A DNA stretch of 64,000 nucleotides from Pseudonocardia acidicola (GTDB lineage Bacteria; Actinomycetota; Actinomycetes; Mycobacteriales; Pseudonocardiaceae): assembly GCF_012911935.1 (NCBI RefSeq), contig NZ_JAAXLA010000003.1, positions 143,481 through 207,480 of the forward strand. The letters are read 5' to 3'. The notes under the pieces were generated by a model. The model was not told where the DNA came from, searched no databases, and worked only from the letters and a program-made list of their open reading frames with translations. This document shows, one piece after another, positions 49,475-60,106 of the stretch (position 1 is the stretch's first letter; the number at the start of each line of letters is the position of its first letter). The translations under genes were made by a program, and so were the position numbers.

Positions 49475-50598
49475 TCAGGCCGGTTTGATGTTCATGTTGC
49501 GGTGCAGCACGTTGCCCCGGTCGTACTCGGCCTTGATCCGCGCCAACCTGTCGTACTTCGCCGGCCCGTAGGACGCGCGGACCCGATCCTCGTCCGGGTC
49601 GGTCTGGAAGTTGACGTAGCCACCGGCGTCCGCCGCGAGCGGGCGCAGCGCGTCCCAGACGGATCGCACCCACTCCCGGTCCGCTGTGAGCGCCTCCGTG
49701 TCGAGGCAGACGGCCGCGATGCTCACCACGTACTGGGGCGTCCGGCGCCCGCCGTACGCGGTGTCGTCCTCGCCCACCCGCGCGTAGGCGCCGCCCAGCC
49801 AGAAGATCGGTACGAAGGACAGCGGCGAGGCCCTGTCGCCGGTCCACTCGACGAGCACGTCGATCGCCTCGTCGCTCAGGTCGTCGAGGTAGAGCGCCTT
49901 CTCATAGGCCCTGGCGCCCCACGGAGCGGCCTCGTCGAGCATCTGCTGCAGCGCGGTGTACGGCATCGGCCCGACGAACTCGAACAGTGGCGGGCAACCC
50001 TCGCGGATCGGGGCGATCGCCTGTGCGTGGTCCTCGGCGGAGCCGAAACCGGCGACGACCAGCGCGTGCCCCGGTGCGAAGTGGTGCTGTTCCGGCACGA
50101 AGGGGGCGGGCGGCGCGTTCATCGCCGCCGCCATCAGGATCCCGGTCTCCTCCGGCAGGCCCGGGATCGCGTTCCGGGCCGCACGCGGGCCCTCCCGACC
50201 CTGGTCCGCACCCCAGAAGAAGAACCCGACATGAACCTCCGGGCCGACCGGGTGCAGCCGGAAGTCGAAGCGCGTGACCACCCCGAAGTTGCCCCCGCCA
50301 CCGCGCAGCGCCCAGAACAGATCCGGGTGCTGGTCGGCCGAGGCCAGCACCACCCGTCCGTCGGGCAGCACGACTTCGGCGGACTCCAGGTTGTCGATGC
50401 TCAGGCCGAACTTGTGGGTCAGCCATCCCATCCCGCCGCCGAGGGTGAGCCCGCCGACACCGGTGTCGCTGACGGTGCCACCGGTGACCGCCAGGCCGTG
50501 GCGCGCGCGTCGTCATAGCCGGCCTCACCGGGCAGCAGCACCGGCCCCTCCATCGCCCCCCGCAGCCGCTCGATGCCGCCGCTCATGGTCTCCGTCAT
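49475..50598 (-). pseudogene. FAD-linked oxidase (BBE family), internal deletion and frameshift
   Basis: The C-terminal 320 residues are well preserved: VTGGTVSDTGVGGLTLGGG, then WALRGGGGNFGVVTRFDFRL and a berberine-bridge (BBE) end with NVLHRNMNIKPA. The N-terminal 30 residues (ERLRGAMEGPVLLPGEAG) are in another frame, begun by a good GGAGGAG-ATG at 50598. At about 50500-50512 (a GC repeat) the sequence jumps from GYDDARA directly to HGLAVTGG, so roughly 100 residues with the FAD-anchoring RGGGHN region are missing and the frames no longer join. An in-frame TGA precedes the long frame. It cannot make a working enzyme. Confidence 0.8.
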
Positions 50599-50670
50599 CG
50601 TCTCCTCCTTCACCCGGACGCCCCCAGCCGGTGATGTCGCTCACATTTGTGCGCGTATTACGTCAAATCG

Positions 50671-50713
50671 ACAAAAAGGCCCTTCCGGTCACCGCTGGGG
50701 TGACCGGAAGGGC
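50671..50713 (-). terminator. Rho-independent terminator of lon
   Basis: A perfect 16-base-pair stem (GGCCCTTCCGGTCACC and its complement) with a five-base loop is followed in the lon reading direction by TTTTTG. It begins 27 bases past the stop of lon and is the most textbook terminator in the window. Confidence 0.93.
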
Positions 50714-50739
50714 CGTCTGTCGAATCAGCGAGTGCGGCG

Positions 50740-53061
<2,322 letters not shown>

Positions 53062-53109
53062 GACCGGTACAACGCTTACACCGTTGAACTCATTCCAGCG
53101 TTCAAGTAA

Positions 53110-53124
53110 TTCGCCGGGAGCGAA
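53110..53124 (-). promoter_or_regulatory. ClgR-type operator upstream of lon
   Basis: TTCGC-N5-GCGAA is a perfect inverted repeat 48 bases upstream of the lon start. It matches the core of the ClgR box (CGC-N5-GCG with flanking T/A) known to control lon and clp genes in Streptomyces and Corynebacterium. Confidence 0.65.
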
Positions 53125-53237
53125 CCCAGGAACCCTGCGCCTACCCGACTCACCCCGGTGTCACAGGTCAACGGCCAGCCGGGTCGCGGCATGTCGAGCC
53201 GCGCAGCGGCGATCGGGCCGCTCGGCGCGGAAAGGGG

Positions 53238-53795
53238 CTAGCGAGCGAGGCCCTCGACGACCTCGGCACCCGGCAGGGCCGCCGCGAGGGCGCCGGGCAG
53301 GGCCAGCTTGCTGCCCCGGATCCCACTGCCGATCACGACGGCGGGCGCCGCGGCCACCGCCGGGTCGACCAGCACCGGCCAGTCCGCCGGCAGGCCGACC
53401 GGGGTGATGCCACCGTAGGCCATACCGGTCAGCGCGACCGCGTCGTCCATCGGCGCGAACGACGCCTTGCGCGCGTTCAGCCGCTTCCGCACCAGGCCGT
53501 TGACGTCGGCACGGGTGGTCGCCAGTACCAGGCACGCCGCGTACCGGGTCTCCTCACCGCGGCGCCCGGCCACCACCACACAGTTCGCCGACGACGCGAG
53601 AGGCGATGAGTAGGCCGCACAGAACGCGGCGGTGTCGGCCAGGTCGGAGTCGATCTCGGCGACACCGACCAGGGCCGCGTCGGCCGGGTCGAGCAGCTTG
53701 AGCGCGTGCGCCACCGGATCGCCGAGCAGGTCGGGACGGTCGAGAGCGGGGACGGCCTCGAGAGTGCCGAGGACCGCCCAGCCGGGGTGGGTCAC
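53238..53795 (-). CDS. YbaK/ProX-type aminoacyl-tRNA deacylase domain protein
   Basis: The 185-residue protein has the YbaK/EbsC fold: ANCVVVAGRRG near residue 71, then VNGLVRKRLNARKASFAPMD and GMAYGGITPVGLPADWPVLV. Family members hydrolyse mischarged tRNA such as Cys-tRNA(Pro). The GTG start at 53795 overlaps the DUF2516 stop, so they are co-translated. The protein lies downstream of an HbhA-like operon in the same orientation. The N-terminal substrate region is shorter than in free-standing ProX. Confidence 0.85.
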   Translation of the reverse strand: MTHPGWAVLGTLEAVPALDRPDLLGDPVAHALKLLDPADAALVGVAEIDSDLADTAAFCAAYSSPLASSANCVVVAGRRGEETRYAACLVLATTRADVNGLVRKRLNARKASFAPMDDAVALTGMAYGGITPVGLPADWPVLVDPAVAAAPAVVIGSGIRGSKLALPGALAAALPGAEVVEGLAR

Positions 53796-54100
53796 CAGCG
53801 CTGGTCTCCGCGCTGCACGCCGACGACAGCCGGCTTGACATCCACGATGTAGACGAGCACGGCGACCAGCCCGGCCAGCCAGAACAGCGCGCCACTGCTC
53901 CAGGGACCCTGGAACACGACGAGCACGAGCAGCCCGGCACCGGTGATGCCCAACCAGGCGTTCTTGGTGAGCTTGCCGGCCGCGGTGAACGCGTCGGCGC
54001 GCTGGCGCAGGGCGTGGATGAACGCGTACGCACCCACCGGAATCGCGAGGATCCACAGAGCCCGAAGGATGTAGAAGTCCAGGTGTTGCAGCACGTCCAC
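53792..54100 (-). CDS. DUF2516 membrane protein
   Basis: The 102-residue protein has three predicted membrane helices: YILRALWILAIPVGAYAFIH, LGITGAGLLVLVVFQGPW and LFWLAGLVAVLVYIVDV. It matches DUF2516, found next to the hbhA gene in mycobacteria and relatives (Rv0476). Function is unknown. The stop overlaps the start of the YbaK gene by GTGA. A terminator lies 54 bases upstream, after the HbhA-like gene. Confidence 0.88.
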   Translation of the reverse strand: MDVLQHLDFYILRALWILAIPVGAYAFIHALRQRADAFTAAGKLTKNAWLGITGAGLLVLVVFQGPWSSGALFWLAGLVAVLVYIVDVKPAVVGVQRGDQRW

Positions 54101-54154
54101 CCCGTCAGACTACGTGCGCGGGGCCACTCGTGACATCCCCGGCCCGCTACACCA

Positions 54155-54191
54155 CACCGGCCCCGGGACCAGAGAGGTCCCGGGGCCGGTG
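54155..54191 (-). terminator. Terminator hairpin of the HbhA-like gene
   Basis: A perfect 16-base-pair stem (CACCGGCCCCGGGACC and its complement) with an AGAGA loop lies 48 bases past the stop at 54240 and before the DUF2516 gene. Confidence 0.85.
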
Positions 54192-54239
54192 TGCGGATCG
54201 GGCGTCGGGGGGCACGTGGCCGCCCGGATCAGCCGTGGG

Positions 54240-55001
54240 TCAGCTGTTGGACCCGGACCCGTTGGTGGTGCCGGTGCGCCGGGTGGCCGGCTTGCGGGTC
54301 GCAGCCTTGGGCGCGGTGCGGTTGGCGGCCTTGCGGGTGGTGCTGCGGGCGGTGGCGGCGGCCTCGTCGCCCGCCTCGTCGATGGTGGCGGCGGCGTCCT
54401 TACCGGCCTCGGCGACGGCCTTGCCCGCGTCGGCAGTGGCCCCGGTGACGGTCTGGGCGGCCTCGCCGGCGAGCCGCTGGGTCGCCTGGGCGGCCTTCTC
54501 ACCGGTGGACCGGGTCTGCCGAGTGACCGTGGACAGGGCCTTCTCGGCGGCGTCGTGGGCGTCGTCCACGAACTCGTCGACGCGGGCGTCGAGCCGCTCG
54601 GTGACCGACTCGATGGTGCTCAGTGCCTGCTTGACCTGCGGCTGCTTGCGCAGCTTGCCCCAGGCGGCCTCGCCACGCTCGGCCAGGCCGGCGTAGTACT
54701 CCTTGGCCTGCGCGCCCAGTTCGTCGACGCGCTTGCGCAGCTCCTCGGCATTCAGCCGGTCGCGCAGGCCCTCGATCTCCTGCGGCAGCCCGGAGACGCG
54801 GTGCTGCACGGCGTCGGCCTGCTCGGCGGCGCGGGTCCGGGCGGTGGTGACGGCCCGGGACACGGTGCTGACGGCGTATTCGCCGGCGCCGAGTACGGCG
54901 AGCAGCGGCGTGCGGGCGACCTCAGCCCGCTCGGCGGCGTTCTTGGCAGCCTGCTCGCGGGCCTTACGGACGTCCGCGGCGGTCGGCAGCGACACGGCCA
55001 T
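54240..55001 (-). CDS. hbhA: Heparin-binding haemagglutinin-like protein
   Basis: The 253-residue product is all helical: an N-terminal domain (residues ~5-50), a long coiled coil (~50-165, LPQEIEGLRDRLNAEELRKR, YYAGLAERGEAAWGKL) and an Ala/Lys/Arg/Thr-rich tail (residues ~165-253, TRKAANRTAPKAATRKPA) that would bind polyanions. This matches mycobacterial HbhA (about 199 residues), with a longer Ala-rich spacer. In M. tuberculosis the protein aids adhesion; a lipid-body and structural role is also known. The gene order XRE-hbhA-DUF2516 is conserved. ATG at 55001 is the likely start. Confidence 0.85.
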   Translation of the reverse strand: MAVSLPTAADVRKAREQAAKNAAERAEVARTPLLAVLGAGEYAVSTVSRAVTTARTRAAEQADAVQHRVSGLPQEIEGLRDRLNAEELRKRVDELGAQAKEYYAGLAERGEAAWGKLRKQPQVKQALSTIESVTERLDARVDEFVDDAHDAAEKALSTVTRQTRSTGEKAAQATQRLAGEAAQTVTGATADAGKAVAEAGKDAAATIDEAGDEAAATARSTTRKAANRTAPKAATRKPATRRTGTTNGSGSNS

Positions 55002-55019
55002 GGTGATCACTTCTCCTTC

Positions 55020-55454
55020 TCACGAAGACACTGTGGTTGCGCCGGGGGCGGCCGGCGGGTCGTTCTCCCGTCGGAAGGACTGGTAGATGTCGAGCAGAAC
55101 CTGCTTCTGGCGCTCGGTCAGGGTGGGATCGGCGAGCACGGCGTCGGTGACCGGACTCGCCGGCCGCTCGTCGAGGATTCCCGCCTTCACGTAGAGCGCC
55201 TCCGCGGAGATCCGCAGCCCTTTCGCGATCTGCTGCAGGATCTCGGCCGATGGTTTGCGCAGTCCCCGCTCGATCTGACTGAGGTAGGGATTGCTGACAC
55301 CGGCAGCCTTCGCGAGCTGACGCAGTGACACCTGGGCCGACTCGCGCTGTGCGCGGATGTAGGTACCGATGTCGTCGACCGCCTGGCCCACGGCCTGGCC
55401 GACCTGCTCGACGGCGTGGCCGACCTTTTCGGTCGGTCCCTCCTGTTTGCTCAT
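55020..55454 (-). CDS. XRE-family regulator (Rv0474-like)
   Basis: The 144-residue protein has a helical N-terminal part (VGHAVEQVGQAVGQAVDDIG), an HTH_3/XRE domain (residues ~32-90, LRQLAKAAGVSNPYLSQIER and LRKPSAEILQQIAKGL) and a C-terminal helix. It matches the Rv0474 group located directly upstream of hbhA. It is 18 bases from the HbhA-like start and is probably translated with it. A palindrome at 55508-55524 in the divergent region is a possible autoregulatory site. Role in transcription is inferred. Confidence 0.9.
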   Translation of the reverse strand: MSKQEGPTEKVGHAVEQVGQAVGQAVDDIGTYIRAQRESAQVSLRQLAKAAGVSNPYLSQIERGLRKPSAEILQQIAKGLRISAEALYVKAGILDERPASPVTDAVLADPTLTERQKQVLLDIYQSFRRENDPPAAPGATTVSS

Positions 55455-55507
55455 CGATACTCACCTCCGCCCGACACCGCCGACCGTACGCGGAGGTGCT
55501 AGCTCTT

Positions 55508-55524
55508 GCAAGCGCTGCGCTTGC
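55508..55524. promoter_or_regulatory. GCAAGCG-CTG-CGCTTGC palindrome
   Basis: A perfect 7-base inverted repeat with a three-base spacer lies in the 182-base divergent interval between the XRE regulator (55454) and the first fluoride channel (55637), 54 bases upstream of the regulator start. It could be an XRE operator. Confidence 0.45.
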
Positions 55525-55636
55525 GCAGGTGAGGTGGCATCGACCACAACATTCGGGCCGGTCTAAGGTCGGCCGGAGAACCTCGGCGCCCGGAGCCGGC
55601 GAGCGCGACGAGGTAGCACCGTGCGGAGGAGAAGCC

Positions 55637-56113
55637 GTGAGCCAACCGCTTCCGCCCAGTGGCGAGGACCGGGTCTTCGCCCCACCCGCCAACCTGCTGC
55701 GCCCGTTTCAGGGGCAGGGCCGCGCGGTCGTGGTGATCGCCGCGGGCGGGGCGCTCGGCGCACTGGCCCGGTGGGGCGTCGGACTCGCGCTGCCGACGCC
55801 GCCCGGTACCTTCCCGCTCGGGACGTTCGCGATCAACGTCGTCGGCTGCTTCCTGATCGGCGCAGTGATCGTCGCGGTCACCGAGATCGTGGACGCCCAC
55901 CCCCTGATCCGGCCGTTCGTGGCCAGCGGTTTCCTCGGCGGGTTCACCACCTTTTCGACCTACTCCGTCGACGCCGAGAACCTCCTGCTCGGCGGGCACG
56001 TCGGAGTGGCGTCGGCCTACCTGGTCGGGACTCTCGCCGCCGCGGTCGTCGCGGCCTGGGCGGGGATCAGACTCGCCCGCACGATCGGCGTCCGCCGGCA
56101 GGTGACCCGGTGA
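55637..56113 (+). CDS. Fluoride channel subunit FluC/CrcB (first)
   Basis: The 158-residue protein has four membrane helices with the FluC motifs: GALGALARWGVG, the NVVGCFLIGAV segment and GFLGGFTTFSTYS with the conserved Thr/Phe residues. FluC channels export fluoride. GTG at 55637 follows GGAGGAG and a hydrophilic N-terminal extension of about 30 residues (PPSGEDRVFAPPANLL). The stop overlaps the second channel gene by GTGA. No fluoride riboswitch was recognised upstream. Confidence 0.93.
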   Translation: MSQPLPPSGEDRVFAPPANLLRPFQGQGRAVVVIAAGGALGALARWGVGLALPTPPGTFPLGTFAINVVGCFLIGAVIVAVTEIVDAHPLIRPFVASGFLGGFTTFSTYSVDAENLLLGGHVGVASAYLVGTLAAAVVAAWAGIRLARTIGVRRQVTR

Positions 56114-56472
56114 TCCCGCTGCTCGTGATCGCCGGGGCGGTGGTCGGGGCCCCGCTGCGATACCTGACCGACCGACTGGTGCAGTCCCGCCACGACATGG
56201 GTTTCCCGTGGGGCACGTTCACCGTCAACATCGTCGGCTCGTTCATCCTCGGCCTGACCTTCGGCGCGACCAGCTCCCCCGCCGTGATCGCATTGGCCGG
56301 CACCGGCTTCTGCGGGTCCCTGACCACCTACTCGACGTTCGGGTACGAGACCGTGCAGCTCGCGGTAGCCGGCAGCCCGCTGTTCGCCGTCTACAACGCC
56401 CTGGGCTCGATGCTGGCCGGCCTGGGCGCGGCCGGGCTGGGCCTGGCGATCGGCAGGGCGATCGGCGGTTGA
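56110..56472 (+). CDS. Fluoride channel subunit FluC/CrcB (second)
   Basis: The 120-residue protein has four membrane helices and FluC motifs: GAPLRYLTDRL, NIVGSFILGL and GFCGSLTTYSTFGYE. It starts with GTG at 56110, overlapping the first channel gene, and a heterodimeric FluC pair is expected as in other actinobacteria. The membrane pattern is antiparallel-compatible with its partner. It ends just before the convergent ABC-2 permease, the two stops being 16 bases apart. Confidence 0.93.
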   Translation: MIPLLVIAGAVVGAPLRYLTDRLVQSRHDMGFPWGTFTVNIVGSFILGLTFGATSSPAVIALAGTGFCGSLTTYSTFGYETVQLAVAGSPLFAVYNALGSMLAGLGAAGLGLAIGRAIGG

Positions 56473-56488
56473 CCGCCCTGCCTGCCCG

Positions 56489-57292
56489 TCATCGGCTGGC
56501 CACCCGCCGGTACCGGGCCACGGCCAGCGGCAGGAACACCACGATGATCGCCACCGAGGCCAGCACCGCGTAGAGCACCGCGTGCTGTGCGGGCCATGCC
56601 TGCGACTCCGGGAAGCCCGGCAGCTGAGTCGGGTTGCCGAACAGCTGCCGCGACGCCCGGGCCACCGCACTCACCGGGTTCCACTCCCCGACCGGCTGCA
56701 GCCAGCCCGGGAAGCCCTGGATCGAGACGAACGCACTGGACACGAACGTGAACGGGAACAGCCAGATCAGCCCGGCGCTCTGCGCCACCTCGACGGTGCG
56801 CGCGGTCAGCCCGACCAGCACCCCGATCCAGGACATCGCGAACGAGAACAACAGCAGCAATCCGAAACCGGCGAGCGCGTCGAGCACGCTGCCGCGGATC
56901 CGCCAGCCGACGACCAGCCCGGTCAACGACATCACGACCAGGGTGATGACCCCGACGCCGAGGTCGGCGGTGGCGCGGCCGAGCACGACCGCGAGCCGGG
57001 ACATCGGCAGCGACCGGAACCGGTCGATGATGCCCTTCTGCAGGTCGTTGGCCATCCCGATGGTCGTGAAGAAGACGTTGAACGCGACGGTCTGGGCGAA
57101 GATGCCGGCGATGAGGAACTCGCGGTAGGCATCGCCGCCGAGACTGCCCGCGAACACCAGCGCGAACAGCAACACGAACATGATCGGCTGGACGGTCAGG
57201 GCGAGCAGCGCGTCGGGGACCCGCTTCATCGCCACCAGATTGCGCCAGGTGATGACGCCTCCGTCGCGAATCGCCTGGGTCACGGTGCTCAT
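56489..57292 (-). CDS. ABC-2 type transporter permease
   Basis: The 267-residue protein has six predicted membrane helices, with the ABC-2 motif region at VEVAQSAGLIWLFPFTFVS and SAFVSIQGFPGW following. It resembles DrrB-type permeases paired with a DrrA-type ATPase for export of drugs or lipids. The start at 57292 overlaps the ATPase stop by ATGA. Its stop is 16 bases from the convergent fluoride-channel gene. Substrate unknown. Confidence 0.92.
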   Translation of the reverse strand: MSTVTQAIRDGGVITWRNLVAMKRVPDALLALTVQPIMFVLLFALVFAGSLGGDAYREFLIAGIFAQTVAFNVFFTTIGMANDLQKGIIDRFRSLPMSRLAVVLGRATADLGVGVITLVVMSLTGLVVGWRIRGSVLDALAGFGLLLLFSFAMSWIGVLVGLTARTVEVAQSAGLIWLFPFTFVSSAFVSIQGFPGWLQPVGEWNPVSAVARASRQLFGNPTQLPGFPESQAWPAQHAVLYAVLASVAIIVVFLPLAVARYRRVASR

Positions 57293-58272
57293 GCCGCTCC
57301 CCCCGTCGTCCCCACCGGTTGCTCGGCGTCCTCGGCCGGGTGCCCGGTGAGCGTCAGGAACACGTCGTCGAGCGTGGGCCGCTGCAGCGCCACGTCGAGC
57401 AGCTCCACCCCCTCGCCGTCGAACCGGCGCAGCGCCTCGACCAGCGCCTTCGTCCCACCGCTGACCGGCACCGACACCCGGCGCAGGTGTTCGTCGACCA
57501 CCGGCTCGCCGACCCCGACGGCGGCCAGCACGCCGTGTGCGTATCCGACCTGCTCCGGTTGTGCCACCACCACCTGCAGCCGCTCCCCCCCGATCTGGGC
57601 CTTGAGCTCGTCGGCGGTACCGCTCGCGATGGCCCGGCCGTGGTCGATGACCACGATGTTGTCGGCAAGCTGGTCGGCCTCCTCCAGGTACTGCGTGGTG
57701 AGCAGCACCGTGGCCCCGTCGGCGACGAGCTCGGAGATCATCGACCAGGTGTCGAGCCGGCCCCGCGGGTCGAGGCCGGTGGTCGGCTCGTCGAGCACCA
57801 CGACCGACGGTGCCGCGACCAGCGCCCCGGCCAGGTCCAGCCGGCGGCGCATGCCGCCGGAGTAGGTCTTCGACGGCCGCTCGGCCGCCTCGGTGAGCCG
57901 GAACCGCTCCAGCAGCTCGCGGGCCCGGGCCTTGGCCGCCGCCCGCTTCAGCCCGTACAGCCGGCCGACCATGTAGAGGTTCTCCAGCCCGGTGAGGTTC
58001 TCGTCCACTGCGGCGTACTGGCCGGACAGACCGATCGCCCGGCGCACGGCCTGCGGCTCGGCGACGACGTCGTGCCCGGCCACCCACGCCCGCCCGGCGT
58101 CGGGCCGCAGCAGCGTGGTGAGGACGCGGACCGTGGTGGTCTTGCCGGCCCCGTTGGGCCCGAGCAGCCCGAGGACGGTTCCGGTGGGGATCTCCAGGTC
58201 GACGCCGTCGAGAGCGCGGGTGGACCCGAAGCTCTTCGTCAGCCCCTCGACGCGGACGGCCAGTTGGCTCAT
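57289..58272 (-). CDS. ABC transporter ATPase, DrrA type
   Basis: The 327-residue protein has Walker A GPNGAGKTTTVRVL (~residue 38), signature YSGGMRRRLDLAGAL, Walker B VVVLDEPTTGLD, and a C-terminal regulatory extension (residues ~240-320) as in DrrA. The pair with the ABC-2 permease at 56489 likely exports a hydrophobic compound. The ATG at 58272 lacks a strong ribosome binding site and may be leaderless or have a weak site. It is translationally coupled to the permease. Confidence 0.94.
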   Translation of the reverse strand: MSQLAVRVEGLTKSFGSTRALDGVDLEIPTGTVLGLLGPNGAGKTTTVRVLTTLLRPDAGRAWVAGHDVVAEPQAVRRAIGLSGQYAAVDENLTGLENLYMVGRLYGLKRAAAKARARELLERFRLTEAAERPSKTYSGGMRRRLDLAGALVAAPSVVVLDEPTTGLDPRGRLDTWSMISELVADGATVLLTTQYLEEADQLADNIVVIDHGRAIASGTADELKAQIGGERLQVVVAQPEQVGYAHGVLAAVGVGEPVVDEHLRRVSVPVSGGTKALVEALRRFDGEGVELLDVALQRPTLDDVFLTLTGHPAEDAEQPVGTTGGAA

Positions 58273-58358
58273 GAGCGGGACACTAGAGCCGACCCCCGAC
58301 AGAAGTCGCCCGATTTCGCCCGCAGCGCGACGTTCGACGCATCGCGCCTCGTGCGCGG

Positions 58359-59714
58359 TCAGAAGAGCAGCTGCGAGACCGTGTAGATCGCCAGCCCGGC
58401 GAGCGCGCCGACGACCGTGCCGTTGATCCGGATCCACTGCAGGTCACGCCCGACCTGCAGTTCGATCTTGCGCGAGGTCTCCTCGGCGTCCCAGCGCGCG
58501 ACCGTGTCGGTGATCAGCGTGGTGATCTCGGCGCGGTAGTGCCGGACCACGTAGCCGGCCGCGTCGGCCAGCCAGCCGTCGATCTTGGCGCGCAGCTCGG
58601 GGTCGGAGTCGAGCCGCTTGCCCAGCGAGATCAGCCCGTCGCGCACCCGCTTGCGCAGCTCGCTGGACGGGTCGGCGGCGGCGTCGAGGATCATCCCCTT
58701 GACCGTGCCCCAGGCCTGGCCGATGAAGCGCTGTACGTCGGGGTGGTCGAAGAGCTGCTGTTTGACCTGCTCGGCCCGCTCCATCGTGACGGGGTCGCGC
58801 TGCAGATCCCCGGCGAACTCGATGAGGAACGTGTCGACCGCCTTGCGCATCGGGTGCTCCGGGTCGGTCTTGACCGCCCAGGCGAAGTTCTGCACCTCGA
58901 GGAAGACCTTGTCGGCGACCAACTCGTCGACGAACCGCGGCGTCCAGCTCGGCGCCCGCTCGGCCACCACGCGCAGGACCATCTCGTGGTTCGCGGTCAC
59001 CCAGTCGTAGGCGCGGTCGCAGACGAGGTCGACCATCCGGTGGTGCGAGCCGTCGGCCAGCACGCCTTCGAGCACCTTGCCCAGCGGCGGACCGATCGGG
59101 CGTTCGAGGAGCTTGCGCACCAGGACCTGCTCGATGATCTCCTGGACGTCCTCGTCACGGAGCACGGTGACGACGCCACGGGCGGCGGTGGCCACCTCTG
59201 CGGTGACCCGGTCGGCGTTCTCGGGCTGGGCGATCCAGCCACCCACCCGGGCGGCGACCTCGATCCGCTCCAGCTTGTCGCGGACGACGGCCTCGGCCAG
59301 GAAGTTCTGCCCGACGAAGTCACCCAGGCTGTCGCCGATGGTGTCCTTCTTCGTCGGGATGATCGCGGTGTGCGGGATCGGCAGCCGCAGCGGGCGCCGG
59401 AACAGCGCGGTGACGGCGAACCAGTCGGCCAGCGCACCGACCATGCCCGCTTCGGCGGCGGCCCGCACGTACCCGATCCAGGCGGGCCCGGCATTGACCT
59501 CCCACCAGTGGGACAACAGGAAGATCACCGTGGCGCCGATCAGGAAGCCGGTGGCCACCAGCTTCATCTTGCGCAGGTCCCGCCGCTTCCCCTCCTCGTC
59601 CAGCGGACCGCGCGAGCCCAGCGGAACCGAAGGGGTGGAACGGGGCCGCGGCGACGGGGGGATCGCGACGGGCCGCGACGGCGTCGCCCGACCCTGCGCC
59701 TCGGAAATCTGCAC
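58359..59714 (-). CDS. DUF445 family membrane protein
   Basis: The protein has a Ser/Pro/Arg-rich start, a membrane helix (LVATGFLIGATVIFLLSH), the conserved block ALADWFAVTALFRRPLRLPI (~residues 87-106) and PHTAIIPTKKDTIGDSLGDF, a long soluble helical region and a C-terminal helix (GALAGLAIYTVSQLLF). This matches the DUF445/YjiN family of unknown function, thought to be envelope-associated. The 451-residue frame from GTG 59714 is chosen; the start is uncertain because the first 40 residues are low-complexity. Confidence 0.88.
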   Translation of the reverse strand: MQISEAQGRATPSRPVAIPPSPRPRSTPSVPLGSRGPLDEEGKRRDLRKMKLVATGFLIGATVIFLLSHWWEVNAGPAWIGYVRAAAEAGMVGALADWFAVTALFRRPLRLPIPHTAIIPTKKDTIGDSLGDFVGQNFLAEAVVRDKLERIEVAARVGGWIAQPENADRVTAEVATAARGVVTVLRDEDVQEIIEQVLVRKLLERPIGPPLGKVLEGVLADGSHHRMVDLVCDRAYDWVTANHEMVLRVVAERAPSWTPRFVDELVADKVFLEVQNFAWAVKTDPEHPMRKAVDTFLIEFAGDLQRDPVTMERAEQVKQQLFDHPDVQRFIGQAWGTVKGMILDAAADPSSELRKRVRDGLISLGKRLDSDPELRAKIDGWLADAAGYVVRHYRAEITTLITDTVARWDAEETSRKIELQVGRDLQWIRINGTVVGALAGLAIYTVSQLLF

Positions 59715-60106
59715 GAACCCATAGTGCCTGTGTGGACGAAGACAGCGTGTCCGGATCGGGCGAGTGGGCGTATCGCGCCCGCCCGGTCGACGTTGGGCGG
59801 GGTGCGGCGCCGGACGCTCGTCGACCGGATCTGCCGCACCCGGTGCCCCGCGGGCGTGGCCCCAGGGCGCCGGGAGCAGTGCCCCCGGAGCCGTGTTGCC
59901 CCCACGGCTCCGGGGGTCCCACAGCGTGGTTGTGGCCGGGCCCGGCGGTGTTCCGCCGGACCCGGCCATGTCGATGGTGCGGCTGCGCGGCGAGGGAGAA
60001 GTGCCCCCTCGGGCGCCGCACCGGGTGCGCCCGGGCCAGTCCCCGGCGCGGTGCGACGATCCGCGACAACGGGAAGGCGAGCCGGGCGCCGGCTCGCGGT
60101 CTTCGG
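59715..60106. other. Gene-poor interval with hairpin
   Basis: No gene was supported here. A perfect 14-base-pair hairpin (arms CCCCCGGAGCCGTG and complement, 59882-59916) lies about 190 bases beyond the prim-pol-like stop and may terminate that transcript. The rest is mostly G/C-rich sequence without codon bias. Confidence 0.55.

Noticed and set aside
53075..53107. HspR/HAIR element before lon
   Set aside because: TTGAAC/GTTCAA arms exist but the spacing (10 bases between six-base arms) differs from HAIR (CTTGAGT-N7-ACTCAAG).
55455..55636. Fluoride riboswitch before the fluC pair
   Set aside because: The conserved crcB-motif sequence and pseudoknot could not be found; only short stems and a palindrome are visible.
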